From Kosmotogaceae bacterium (lineage in GTDB: Bacteria > Thermotogota > Thermotogae > Petrotogales > Kosmotogaceae): 14,826 nt of DNA. The first letter of the stretch is position 1; the number at the start of each line of letters is the position of its first letter. The stretch lies in NCBI GenBank assembly GCA_003444085.1, contig DLVL01000088.1:1-14826 (forward strand). Reading direction: 5' to 3'. Position numbers and translations under genes: made by a program. This document shows positions 7,443 to 13,219 of this stretch, in pieces. Below the pieces are notes generated by a model. It had not been told where the DNA came from. It worked only from the letters and a program-made list of their open reading frames with translations, and searched no databases.

Positions 7443-8301
7443 GAGAAGGGAGGTGTCTTTACTGATAGAATATATCCATTTTTCAGGAATAGTTTCCCAG
7501 GAGCAGAAAGACCTGTTACAAGAGGATTTCTTCAGCTATGGCTTTAATGAATACTACATTGACGAAGACCCTGAGAATACACGTGCAACCCTGCATATAT
7601 TCTTGAGTAACGCCAGTCAACTCCCGAACTGGCTTGAGAGTATCACCCTTCAGAGACAAGAAGAAGGACTTACTATCAACAACTGGATAGAAGAATGGAA
7701 GAAATCGCTTAAGCCGATTCGGTTAACTGATCGTATTACTGTTGTTCCAGTAGAACAGCCGCCCAAAATACGACAAACTGGCAGAATATATCTTATACCA
7801 GGGCTCGCTTTTGGTACCGGGAGCCACGAGAGCACACGCCTTGCCGCCAGATTACTGGAAGCGGCCGAACCTCTTGGAAAACGTGTCCTGGACATCGGCT
7901 GTGGTTCTGGTATATTATCATCAGTTGCATTTCTCCTTGGTGCAAAGAGTGTCGTTGCTCTTGACAACGATCCTCTGGCTCTTGAGAAGACTGCGGAGAT
8001 TGCAGAAATCAATGAGATATGCCTTGATATCAGAAAATCAGACCTGGTCTCCTCCCTAAGAGAAGACGAAGACTTCGATTTGATAGTGGCAAACTTAAAT
8101 GAAACACTCCTCTGCAGTTTGAAGGAGAGTATTATCCCACACATGGCTGAGAAAGGAAGACTCGTTATTTCTGGCATCTTGAAGAGCAACGAAGAGCTTG
8201 TCAGGAGTGCGCTCCGGCAGCTGTTCGAATTCACCGAAGTACTTGAAGAAGGTGATTGGGTATCGTCAATTCTGACAAAGAGGTTATCGAGTGGCAGATA
8301 G
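7441..8301 (+). CDS. prmA: Ribosomal protein L11 methyltransferase
   Basis: PrmA methylates ribosomal protein L11 with S-adenosylmethionine. Counting from the ATG at 7441 (286 aa), visible signatures are the linker NNWIEEWKKSLKPI near residues 80-93, GLAFGTGSHEST at 121-132, the SAM-binding DIGCGSG at 151-157, a DND acidic loop after strand 2, and a VANLNETLL motif. The start is uncertain. ATG 7441 has no good SD and overlaps a perfect TATAAT. GTG 7453 is directly beside the SD-like sequence. GGGAGGTG at 7448-7455 is ideally spaced for a CTG at 7462, which would give a 279-aa protein. The C-terminus overlaps the start of the DUF501 gene by 46 bases. All core domains are intact. Confidence 0.9.
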   Translation: MRREVSLLIEYIHFSGIVSQEQKDLLQEDFFSYGFNEYYIDEDPENTRATLHIFLSNASQLPNWLESITLQRQEEGLTINNWIEEWKKSLKPIRLTDRITVVPVEQPPKIRQTGRIYLIPGLAFGTGSHESTRLAARLLEAAEPLGKRVLDIGCGSGILSSVAFLLGAKSVVALDNDPLALEKTAEIAEINEICLDIRKSDLVSSLREDEDFDLIVANLNETLLCSLKESIIPHMAEKGRLVISGILKSNEELVRSALRQLFEFTEVLEEGDWVSSILTKRLSSGR

Positions 8302-8780
8302 GTCGAAAACTTGAGAACGAATTCGAAGTCTGTGCCAAATGTCAATGGGGTTATCCGGTCAGCTTCTCAGCGCCGCCAATAGTAAGAGATCGGCCGTTTC
8401 CCACTATTCACTGGCTCTGTTGCCCTCACTTGTGCAAAGAGATCTCAAAACTGGAGGCAGAAGGTCTCATAGATGAAATGGAAGCAAGACTGTCTTCAGA
8501 CGATTTGCTTTGTTCTGGTTACATCGATGCACACAAGAGTACCAACAGAGTCGTCATGGCACAACTGAAGAGGAACCAGGCGCCCCTATGGTTCTTGGGG
8601 GCTCTGGAAGGTAGAGGAATAGGTGGTATGAAGGATTTCACACATATCAAATGCTTGCACATGCACGTCGCGAATCTGTTGTGCGGTGTAGAAAATCCGA
8701 TCGGCAAAATCGTCTTGGAAATGATAGAAAGCCATAATTGTTCTGATCCGGTTATTTGTTCGAGGAGTCACCCAGGATGA
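8256..8780 (+). CDS. DUF501 family protein
   Basis: This 174-aa protein matches the pattern I know for DUF501: an N-terminal IGRKL segment, a CxxC near 26-29, PFPTIHWLCCPHL at about 47-59, then LEAEG, and a C-terminal KCLHMHVANLL followed by NPIG. Its biochemical role is unknown to me. Conserved Cys/His (CC, KCLHMH) suggest metal or redox chemistry, but that is inference. The start is TTG at 8256 inside prmA, with AGAAGG three bases upstream. It is the only usable start before the conserved IGR segment. The stop overlaps the uvrC ATG as ATGA, so it is translationally coupled between prmA and uvrC. Confidence 0.82.
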   Translation: MGIVNSDKEVIEWQIGRKLENEFEVCAKCQWGYPVSFSAPPIVRDRPFPTIHWLCCPHLCKEISKLEAEGLIDEMEARLSSDDLLCSGYIDAHKSTNRVVMAQLKRNQAPLWFLGALEGRGIGGMKDFTHIKCLHMHVANLLCGVENPIGKIVLEMIESHNCSDPVICSRSHPG

Positions 8781-10501
8781 AGGAGAAGCTTCGCGAAAAA
8801 GCCAATCTCTTTCCACGGTCCCCGGGCGTCTATATCTTCAGAGATGACTCAGGGCAATACATTTACGTTGGCAAGGCTAATGATATACGAAAGAGAGTTC
8901 AGTCGTATTTCAGAGAATCAACATGGAAACGAAACGAAAAAGCGAGACGTATCATCGAAAAAGCTACTGAAGTAGATTTCATAGCAGTGACTACTGAGAG
9001 AGAAGCCATTCTCCTCGAAGCAAACCTGATCTTTGAGAACAAGCCCTTGATGAATGTTCTCCTTAAGGATTCAAAGACATATCCCTACATATATGTTTCC
9101 GCGGACTCTTTTCCGTATATTGCAGTAACAAGAACAAGAGACAAAGAAGGAACTTACTACGGGCCATACACAACTGCAGGTCTTATTCGAAGATTGCTTG
9201 AATTACTCCTTCGTACTTTCAAGATCAGAAGCTGCACGAAAGAACTCGACAGGATAAAAAGAGTGTGCTTTCTGAACCATTTGGGAATGTGTTCTGCTCC
9301 TTGCATAGGAAGAGTATCTCAAAAAGAGTATCTGGAACACCTGGCCCAGCTGAGCCGTTTTCTGGACGGTAATATAACAGAAATACGTCAGATGCTTGAG
9401 AACAGGATGTTTCAACTATCTGATCTCAAGCAATACGAACGTGCAAAAGAAATTCGGGACATCCTGTCTTCGATGGATCGCATCTATTCGTTTCAGGCTG
9501 TTGATAACAGCGAATCACGATCAAAAGATGTTGTCGCAATCTCCTCGGGTCTTGCAGCCCTGCTTGAGGTAAGAGGTGGTATGCTTCTTGGAAAACTGAT
9601 TTACGACTTTCCTCAAGGAACTGCTGCGGATTTTGTTGCTCAGTTCTACTACGCAAAGAAGCACAGAAGGCCATCGCAGTTGATCGTCACAGGTTTGAGT
9701 GCACGTCATTTGAAGGCTCTCAAGCAGGATTTTGAATACCTTGGCGAGCCAATGTCTGACGAAGATCGAAGACTCATGAAAATCGCCTACGAGAACATCA
9801 ACAATGAGCTCAAAGTAAGGCTTGCATCGTCATCAGCACTGAAGCAGTGCCAGAAAATCCTGGGTCTATCGAAGCTCCCAAAACGAATCGAAGGTGTCGA
9901 TATCTCTCACACTCAGGGAATGATGACAACAGCTTCTGTAGTTGTTTATGAGAATGGAAGTCCAAAGAAGGATGAGTATCGAAGATACAGCATCAGACAG
10001 ATTACTGAACCGAATGATTTCGAATCATTATCCAATGTAGTATCAAGACGATACTCAAAACATCCTTTTCCTGATTTGCTGCTTATAGATGGTGGAGAAC
10101 CACAGCTCAGAGCGGTGAAGAAGAGTCTAAGTGAAATTGGTATAGAAGCAGAAGATCTCATAGGAATTGCAAAGGAAAGAGAGGAAATTGTCTTCCCGGA
10201 TAACCGTAATCGACTACGACTTACTCCAGACCACCCGGTACAACGATTGCTCACTGCTGTCCGTGACGAATCACACAGATTCGCAGTGAATTACCACAGG
10301 TTTCTGCGGGAAAGACGCATCTCTCGCTCTTCAATAGACAAGGTACCGGGTGTAGGCCCAAAGACAAAACGAAACCTTATCAGAGCTTTTGGAAGTGTCG
10401 CAGGAATTAGAAGAGCCTCCAAAGAAGAGCTTATCAAGATCGTTCGAAACAGACGGGTTGTTGAAGAAATACTGAAATGGTCAAGAGAAACGGTGGGATA
10501 A
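8777..10501 (+). CDS. uvrC: Excinuclease ABC subunit C
   Basis: This 574-aa UvrC makes the dual incisions in nucleotide excision repair after UvrAB damage recognition. Domains in order are: the GIY-YIG nuclease (GVY at 17-19, YVG at 30-32, R38); a four-cysteine segment C-x10-C-x7-C-x3-C matching the iron-sulfur ligands of UvrC; a UVR motif around QYERAKEIRDIL for UvrB contact; the RNase H-like nuclease with VDISH, LLIDGG and DESHRF supplying its Asp-Asp-His triad; and a C-terminal helix-hairpin-helix (VPGVGPKTKRNL). I chose ATG 8777 over an upstream TTG (8756) because GAGGAG sits nine bases before it and it overlaps the DUF501 stop as ATGA. Its stop codon lies in the loop of the terminator hairpin. 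Confidence 0.97.
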   Translation: MKEKLREKANLFPRSPGVYIFRDDSGQYIYVGKANDIRKRVQSYFRESTWKRNEKARRIIEKATEVDFIAVTTEREAILLEANLIFENKPLMNVLLKDSKTYPYIYVSADSFPYIAVTRTRDKEGTYYGPYTTAGLIRRLLELLLRTFKIRSCTKELDRIKRVCFLNHLGMCSAPCIGRVSQKEYLEHLAQLSRFLDGNITEIRQMLENRMFQLSDLKQYERAKEIRDILSSMDRIYSFQAVDNSESRSKDVVAISSGLAALLEVRGGMLLGKLIYDFPQGTAADFVAQFYYAKKHRRPSQLIVTGLSARHLKALKQDFEYLGEPMSDEDRRLMKIAYENINNELKVRLASSSALKQCQKILGLSKLPKRIEGVDISHTQGMMTTASVVVYENGSPKKDEYRRYSIRQITEPNDFESLSNVVSRRYSKHPFPDLLLIDGGEPQLRAVKKSLSEIGIEAEDLIGIAKEREEIVFPDNRNRLRLTPDHPVQRLLTAVRDESHRFAVNYHRFLRERRISRSSIDKVPGVGPKTKRNLIRAFGSVAGIRRASKEELIKIVRNRRVVEEILKWSRETVG

Positions 10502-10513
10502 TCCCACCGTTTC
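10487..10513. terminator. Shared bidirectional terminator between uvrC and hup
   Basis: A perfect 12-bp inverted repeat, GAAACGGTGGGA and TCCCACCGTTTC, has a 3-base loop (TAA) that is the uvrC stop codon. It lies 8 bases beyond the hup stop on the other strand. The T-rich tails are modest on both sides (CTTTCC on plus, TCTTGACCATTTC on minus), but a GC-rich hairpin between convergent genes is a typical two-way terminator. Confidence 0.8.
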
Positions 10514-10521
10514 CTTTCCGC

Positions 10522-10794
10522 TTACTTAACTTTCTCTTTTAGCTCCTTGCCTGGACGGAATTTAGGAACCTTACCCCCCGGTATTTGTATCGGCATTTTC
10601 GTCCTGGGGTTAACACCCTTTCGAGGCTTTCTAGACGCAACCTCAAATGTTCCAAATCCTACCAGCTTTACTTCTTCATTTCTAGCAAGACTCTCGCCGA
10701 CCAATTCCACAAAACCATCCAGGATGTCAGTAGCAAGCTTCTTTGTTACATTCTTTCTTGCAGCGAGTTCGGCAATCAGTTCTTTCTTATTCAC
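10522..10794 (-). CDS. hup: HU-family DNA-binding protein
   Basis: This 90-aa protein is a canonical HU: MNKKELIAELA N-terminus, the KLVGFGTFEVASRKPRKGVNPRT core with beta-arm entry, and KVPKFRPGKELKEKVK at the C-terminus. It bends and compacts DNA as a dimer. In Bacillus subtilis the homologue HBsu also binds the Alu domain of the large SRP RNA, which is relevant because such an RNA lies 0.7 kb upstream here. The start is GTG at 10794 with GGGGGGTGAT upstream as ribosome site. IHF is less likely: the gene is a single 90-residue copy with HU-like sequence. It converges with uvrC on a shared hairpin. Confidence 0.95.
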   Translation of the reverse strand: MNKKELIAELAARKNVTKKLATDILDGFVELVGESLARNEEVKLVGFGTFEVASRKPRKGVNPRTKMPIQIPGGKVPKFRPGKELKEKVK

Positions 10795-10801
10795 GTTATC
10801 A

Positions 10802-10853
10802 CCCCCCTAAGCATAAACTAGTCTATGACATTATTCTATCACTTCTAGGGGGG
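10802..10853 (-). repeat. Inverted repeat able to mask the hup ribosome-binding site
   Basis: CCCCCCTA at 10802-10809 and TAGGGGGG at 10846-10853 (plus strand) are perfect 8-bp inverted repeats flanking the hup leader. The copy at 10802 is, on the minus strand, the G-run that serves as the hup SD. An RNA that began upstream of 10853 could fold with the SD in a stem, while an RNA from the predicted promoter near 10826 would lack the upstream arm. Confidence 0.5.
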
Positions 10854-10862
10854 CGAATGCAA
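10833..10862 (-). promoter_or_regulatory. Predicted hup promoter
   Basis: On the minus strand, TTGCAT (10862-10857) and TAGAAT (10838-10833) are separated by 18 bases. Transcription would start near 10826, leaving a leader of roughly 30 bases before the GTG. The -35 is only half consensus. Confidence 0.4.
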
Positions 10863-11478
10863 CTGATAACACTCTGAAACTCATTGCTGAATTGAGGTTG
10901 TGAACCCCTTTTTTGTAATCCTTTCCAATAATGGCTTTTAGGAAGTCTTTCGGACTTATCAATTTGGCACGAATGGCTGTAACCAATTTCTGGACTGTTT
11001 CTGGTCTGATCCATATTCGGGTTACTTGGAACCACCCTTGGACCAACGCCCTACCACGTTTCTGATAAGAATGGTTCGCTTTGAAACGGATAGCTGCAGA
11101 TCGCTGAAAATCTCATAAGCTTCCCCGTAGCGGATTTCACGGGATCCACATGATCTTGCAAAGACTGGGAGTGAGAATAAGCATGTAATTCATACAAGTG
11201 TTGGAGAACTACATGTCCGTGTCTTCCCGGAACCATCTCGTCAAGGATATAATCAGGGCGCATAGAACTGCCCGCAAACCAGAATGCTATTTTTATTGAA
11301 CTCAATCGCTTCTTGGAAAAACAAGACTGTCGCGCTCATCTCACTGAGGGCTGAAGACCAGATTTCCTGCGGTTCAGTATCGCCCAGAAACGAATCGTTG
11401 GTATTTCCTGTCATTGAAGTCAGTAATTAGATCATTGTTTTCTAACCGAGCATAATACTCTGATATATCATCAAGTAA
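10863..11478. other. 616-bp stretch without an intact gene; fragmentary frames
   Basis: No convincing gene fills this space. The minus strand carries short overlapping frames in different phases. One at about 11414-11253 contains GDTEPQEIWSSALSEM. One at 11305-11051 contains DYILDEMVPGRHGHVVLQHL. One extends down to 10831 and contains IRPETVQKLVTAIRAKLI. None has a good start with a ribosome site, and none resembles a family I know. Their arrangement could reflect a decayed gene with frameshifts, but chance frames cannot be excluded. I see no terminal inverted repeats or tRNA. Confidence 0.4.
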
Positions 11479-11747
11479 TACACCATGCATCCTCCTTCGA
11501 AACACTGACCCGGGTCTAACAGAGCTTCCAGCTCCGTCCGAGCACCCTCACGGCACACGGTTAACCCGCTTATGGCTGCTTCCTTCCGGACCTGACCAGA
11601 TTCACGGGGTTCCGTTGCGTAAGACTCGGCCTTCAACACTTTTCACTCTGCCGATTTCCGAATCAGTGTGCCTCGGGAGGCATTCGGCCTCGCATATGGC
11701 GGTTTTCGAGTACAGGGAACCGCCAGCTCCCCGCCTAGCATGGTGTA
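11479..11747 (-). ncRNA. ffs: Large (Alu-containing) signal recognition particle RNA
   Basis: The SRP54-binding tip GGTCAGGTCCGGAAGGAAGC begins at 11597 (minus strand) and is nearly invariant in bacterial SRP RNA. The gene is not the short 4.5S form. Upstream lies an Alu domain: ATGCTAGGCGGGGAGC, the CCCTGTACTCG U-turn region, and a loop-loop pairing of GGCGG (11724-11720) with CCGCC (11702-11698), the same contact as in Bacillus scRNA but with different bases. The 5' end TACACCATGC (11747-11738) pairs perfectly over 10 bp with GCATGGTGTA (11488-11479) at the 3' end. Helix 5 includes ACACTGA (11669-11663) with TCAGTGT (11508-11502). The total is about 269 nt. The core short-type region alone would be 11536-11631. 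No T-rich terminator follows the 3' arm, so the end may be made by processing. Confidence 0.95.
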
Positions 11748-11752
11748 CACCA

Positions 11753-11781
11753 ATTATAAACCGCCCCCTTTTGACATTCAA
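11753..11781 (-). promoter_or_regulatory. Promoter of the SRP RNA gene
   Basis: On the minus strand, TTGAAT (11781-11776), a 17-base spacer and a perfect TATAAT (11758-11753) form a near-consensus housekeeping promoter. Transcription would start at about 11746-11747, precisely at the first base pair of the SRP RNA terminal stem. This independently supports the 5' end. Confidence 0.85.
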
Positions 11782-11892
11782 CCGCATGAATGAAGCCTCC
11801 AAGATCTGAGAAGACGCATGCTACAGATCCGATGAATCACGATCTTGCTGAACAACCATGTGTTAGCATAGTGACTGAAAGGAGCGATTGTC

Positions 11893-12084
11893 TTGGAGTG
11901 TTCAAACCTTGATAAGAACCTTGAGAACTGTAACTGCACCTATCCAGGGTGTCCCAGAAAAGGTAGATGCTGTGAGTGTCTGAATTATCACAGGCGGAAC
12001 AATGAATTGCCTGCCTGCTACTTCACCAAAGGCCAGGAAGAGACATGGGATCGCTCAATTTCGTTCTTCAAGAAGTGCTCATAG
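11893..12084 (+). CDS. Small cysteine-rich DUF6485-like protein
   Basis: This 63-aa protein has eight cysteines, arranged CNCTYPGCPRKGRCCEC in the first half, followed by LPACYF and a tail with YF-like aromatics (DRSISFFKK). The pattern matches the short DUF6485 family as I recall it: CNCTYP, CCEC.-YH, LPACYF. Clustered cysteines suggest zinc or iron-sulfur binding, but the function is unknown. The start is TTG at 11893 with AAGGAG eight bases upstream and no in-frame ATG nearby. It is transcribed away from the SRP RNA gene, with 134 bases between the -10 of that gene and this start, and converges with the sugar kinase gene. Confidence 0.75.
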   Translation: MECSNLDKNLENCNCTYPGCPRKGRCCECLNYHRRNNELPACYFTKGQEETWDRSISFFKKCS

Positions 12085-12117
12085 TCCTGATCTACTAATT
12101 TGAAGTAGCGCGATATT

Positions 12118-13038
12118 CTAAAGGCTCAGACCACGAATGCTGTCAAAAACGTGATTCAGCTCCTGCATTGTGATAAGACCTGAGCTATTTGCTTTTGTGG
12201 AGCATGCGTATCTTGCTGCAATCTGTCCCCTCAGTATGGAGTCCTCGATCGAGTGACCCTGAAACAACCAACTACAAAGGAATCCCGCAGCCAGAGAATC
12301 TCCAGCTCCTGTCGTGTCCACTACGGGCTCTCCGAAATCTACCGCTGGAAATCGAGTGACATTCTTGCCGATACCTACTGAGCATCCTCTATTTCCCATC
12401 CCTGAAACCACTATCACGTTCGGGTGTTCGGAAAGATACTTCCGAATAATGGGAGCAGGGTCATCTTTGTTTACAGAAGAGAAGAACAGGATATCCGCAG
12501 AATTAGCGAAGTCTCTCCTGTATGGATCATCAGGATCAATTATGTCTTGAAGATCGCAAGATAAGGTCAACCCCTGCTTTCGTATTGAGGGCAGAAGAAA
12601 TCTTGCCCAGTTGACGATGTTCACATGAGCGAGGCTTGATCTTGAGATAATCGAAGAAGCGAAATCCAGTTCAGGTATTGTATACATTGACCCTTTTCCA
12701 TCATAGAAGCTCTTTCTCCTGCCGTCAGGAAAGATGAAGTTGATGCTTCTCTTAGTTCCATAAGGATCAATCTGAAGTCCTCTTGTGATTATCCCGTGCG
12801 AGTCGAGCGTTTCTCTGATAAATCTGCCGTTATGATCATCGCCAACATAACCTATTACGGCAGTCTTGAGTCCCATCCTGGCAAATGCGATGCTCGAATA
12901 CCCGCCTGCAAGTCCCACAGAGTCAACATTTTCGCTGAACTGCCCTTCAACCGAAACATCGAACTCACTGTCTGAAAGAAACACATAAGTGTCTACACCA
13001 AAAGCCCCTACTACAACAACGTCAAACTCTTTTTCCAT
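12118..13038 (-). CDS. PfkB-family sugar/nucleoside kinase
   Basis: This 306-aa kinase has the PfkB N-terminal glycine region (AGGYSSIAFARMGLKTAVIGYVGDD, split here between about residues 44-54 and 55-68) and the C-terminal ATP/catalytic signature DTTGAGD at 241-247, where D247 would be the base. The family phosphorylates sugars, sugar phosphates or nucleosides with ATP. The exact substrate cannot be read. I start at ATG 13038 (MEKEFDVVVVG) because GGTGA lies about eight bases upstream and a predicted TATAAT sits 40 bases upstream. The frame is open further, to 13095, but that lies beyond the promoter. It is divergent from the SIS-domain protein, which suggests they process one sugar or amino-sugar substrate. 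Confidence 0.88.
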   Translation of the reverse strand: MEKEFDVVVVGAFGVDTYVFLSDSEFDVSVEGQFSENVDSVGLAGGYSSIAFARMGLKTAVIGYVGDDHNGRFIRETLDSHGIITRGLQIDPYGTKRSINFIFPDGRRKSFYDGKGSMYTIPELDFASSIISRSSLAHVNIVNWARFLLPSIRKQGLTLSCDLQDIIDPDDPYRRDFANSADILFFSSVNKDDPAPIIRKYLSEHPNVIVVSGMGNRGCSVGIGKNVTRFPAVDFGEPVVDTTGAGDSLAAGFLCSWLFQGHSIEDSILRGQIAARYACSTKANSSGLITMQELNHVFDSIRGLSL

Positions 13039-13077
13039 CCAGCAATCACCAACTATCTGCAAGTTATTGATAAAGAC

Positions 13078-13083
13078 ATTATA
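13078..13083 (-). promoter_or_regulatory. Predicted -10 element for the PfkB kinase gene
   Basis: A perfect TATAAT on the minus strand would place transcription start near 13071, 33 bases before the chosen ATG. The -35 region (TTTATG at about 16 bases) is poor. The element shares the 180-base divergent spacer with the SIS gene promoter. Confidence 0.4.
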
Positions 13084-13154
13084 TACGGGAATCACTAATC
13101 ATAAACTCCTATCAACCGTTTACCCGGATTCTTTTGGAGTAATTCTCACTCTAT

Positions 13155-13184
13155 TTAGCATGCTGGTCGATTTCACGGTAGAAT
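13155..13184 (+). promoter_or_regulatory. Predicted promoter for the SIS-domain gene
   Basis: TTAGCA (13155-13160) and TAGAAT (13179-13184) are separated by 18 bases, four and five matches to consensus. Start of transcription would be near 13191. The leader carries GGGAGGG at 13207-13213, well placed for a TTG at 13220. Confidence 0.45.
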
Positions 13185-13219
13185 AATGGCACAACAGCTA
13201 CACAATGGGAGGGATTGCT

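Noticed and set aside
7650..8345. Long 231-codon minus-strand frame opposite prmA
   Set aside because: It is antisense to a clearly recognisable methyltransferase, is serine-rich low-complexity in the manner of antisense frames, and has no ribosome site.
11375..11492. A 38-codon minus-strand frame starting MHGVLLDDISEYY just after GGAGG
   Set aside because: The GGAGG and ATG belong to the 3' arm of the SRP RNA stem, spacing is zero, and the frame stops quickly.
11442..11802. Several open frames on both strands overlapping 11442-11802
   Set aside because: They lie within the SRP RNA gene and its promoter, which explain the sequence; none has protein-family features.
11800..11847. 7-bp inverted repeat CAAGATC/GATCTTG between the SRP RNA promoter and the DUF6485 gene
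   Set aside because: Short, widely spaced (34 bases) and expected by chance at this length; no operator or riboswitch fold recognised.
12092..12108. 5-bp hairpin CTACT/AGTAG between the DUF6485 and PfkB gene ends
   Set aside because: Too weak and without a T-tract to call a terminator, though its position between convergent genes is suggestive.
13038..13095. 19-residue N-terminal extension of the PfkB kinase (MIPVYNVFINN...)
   Set aside because: It would begin upstream of the predicted transcription start and lacks an SD; ATG 13038 matches the family N-terminus.
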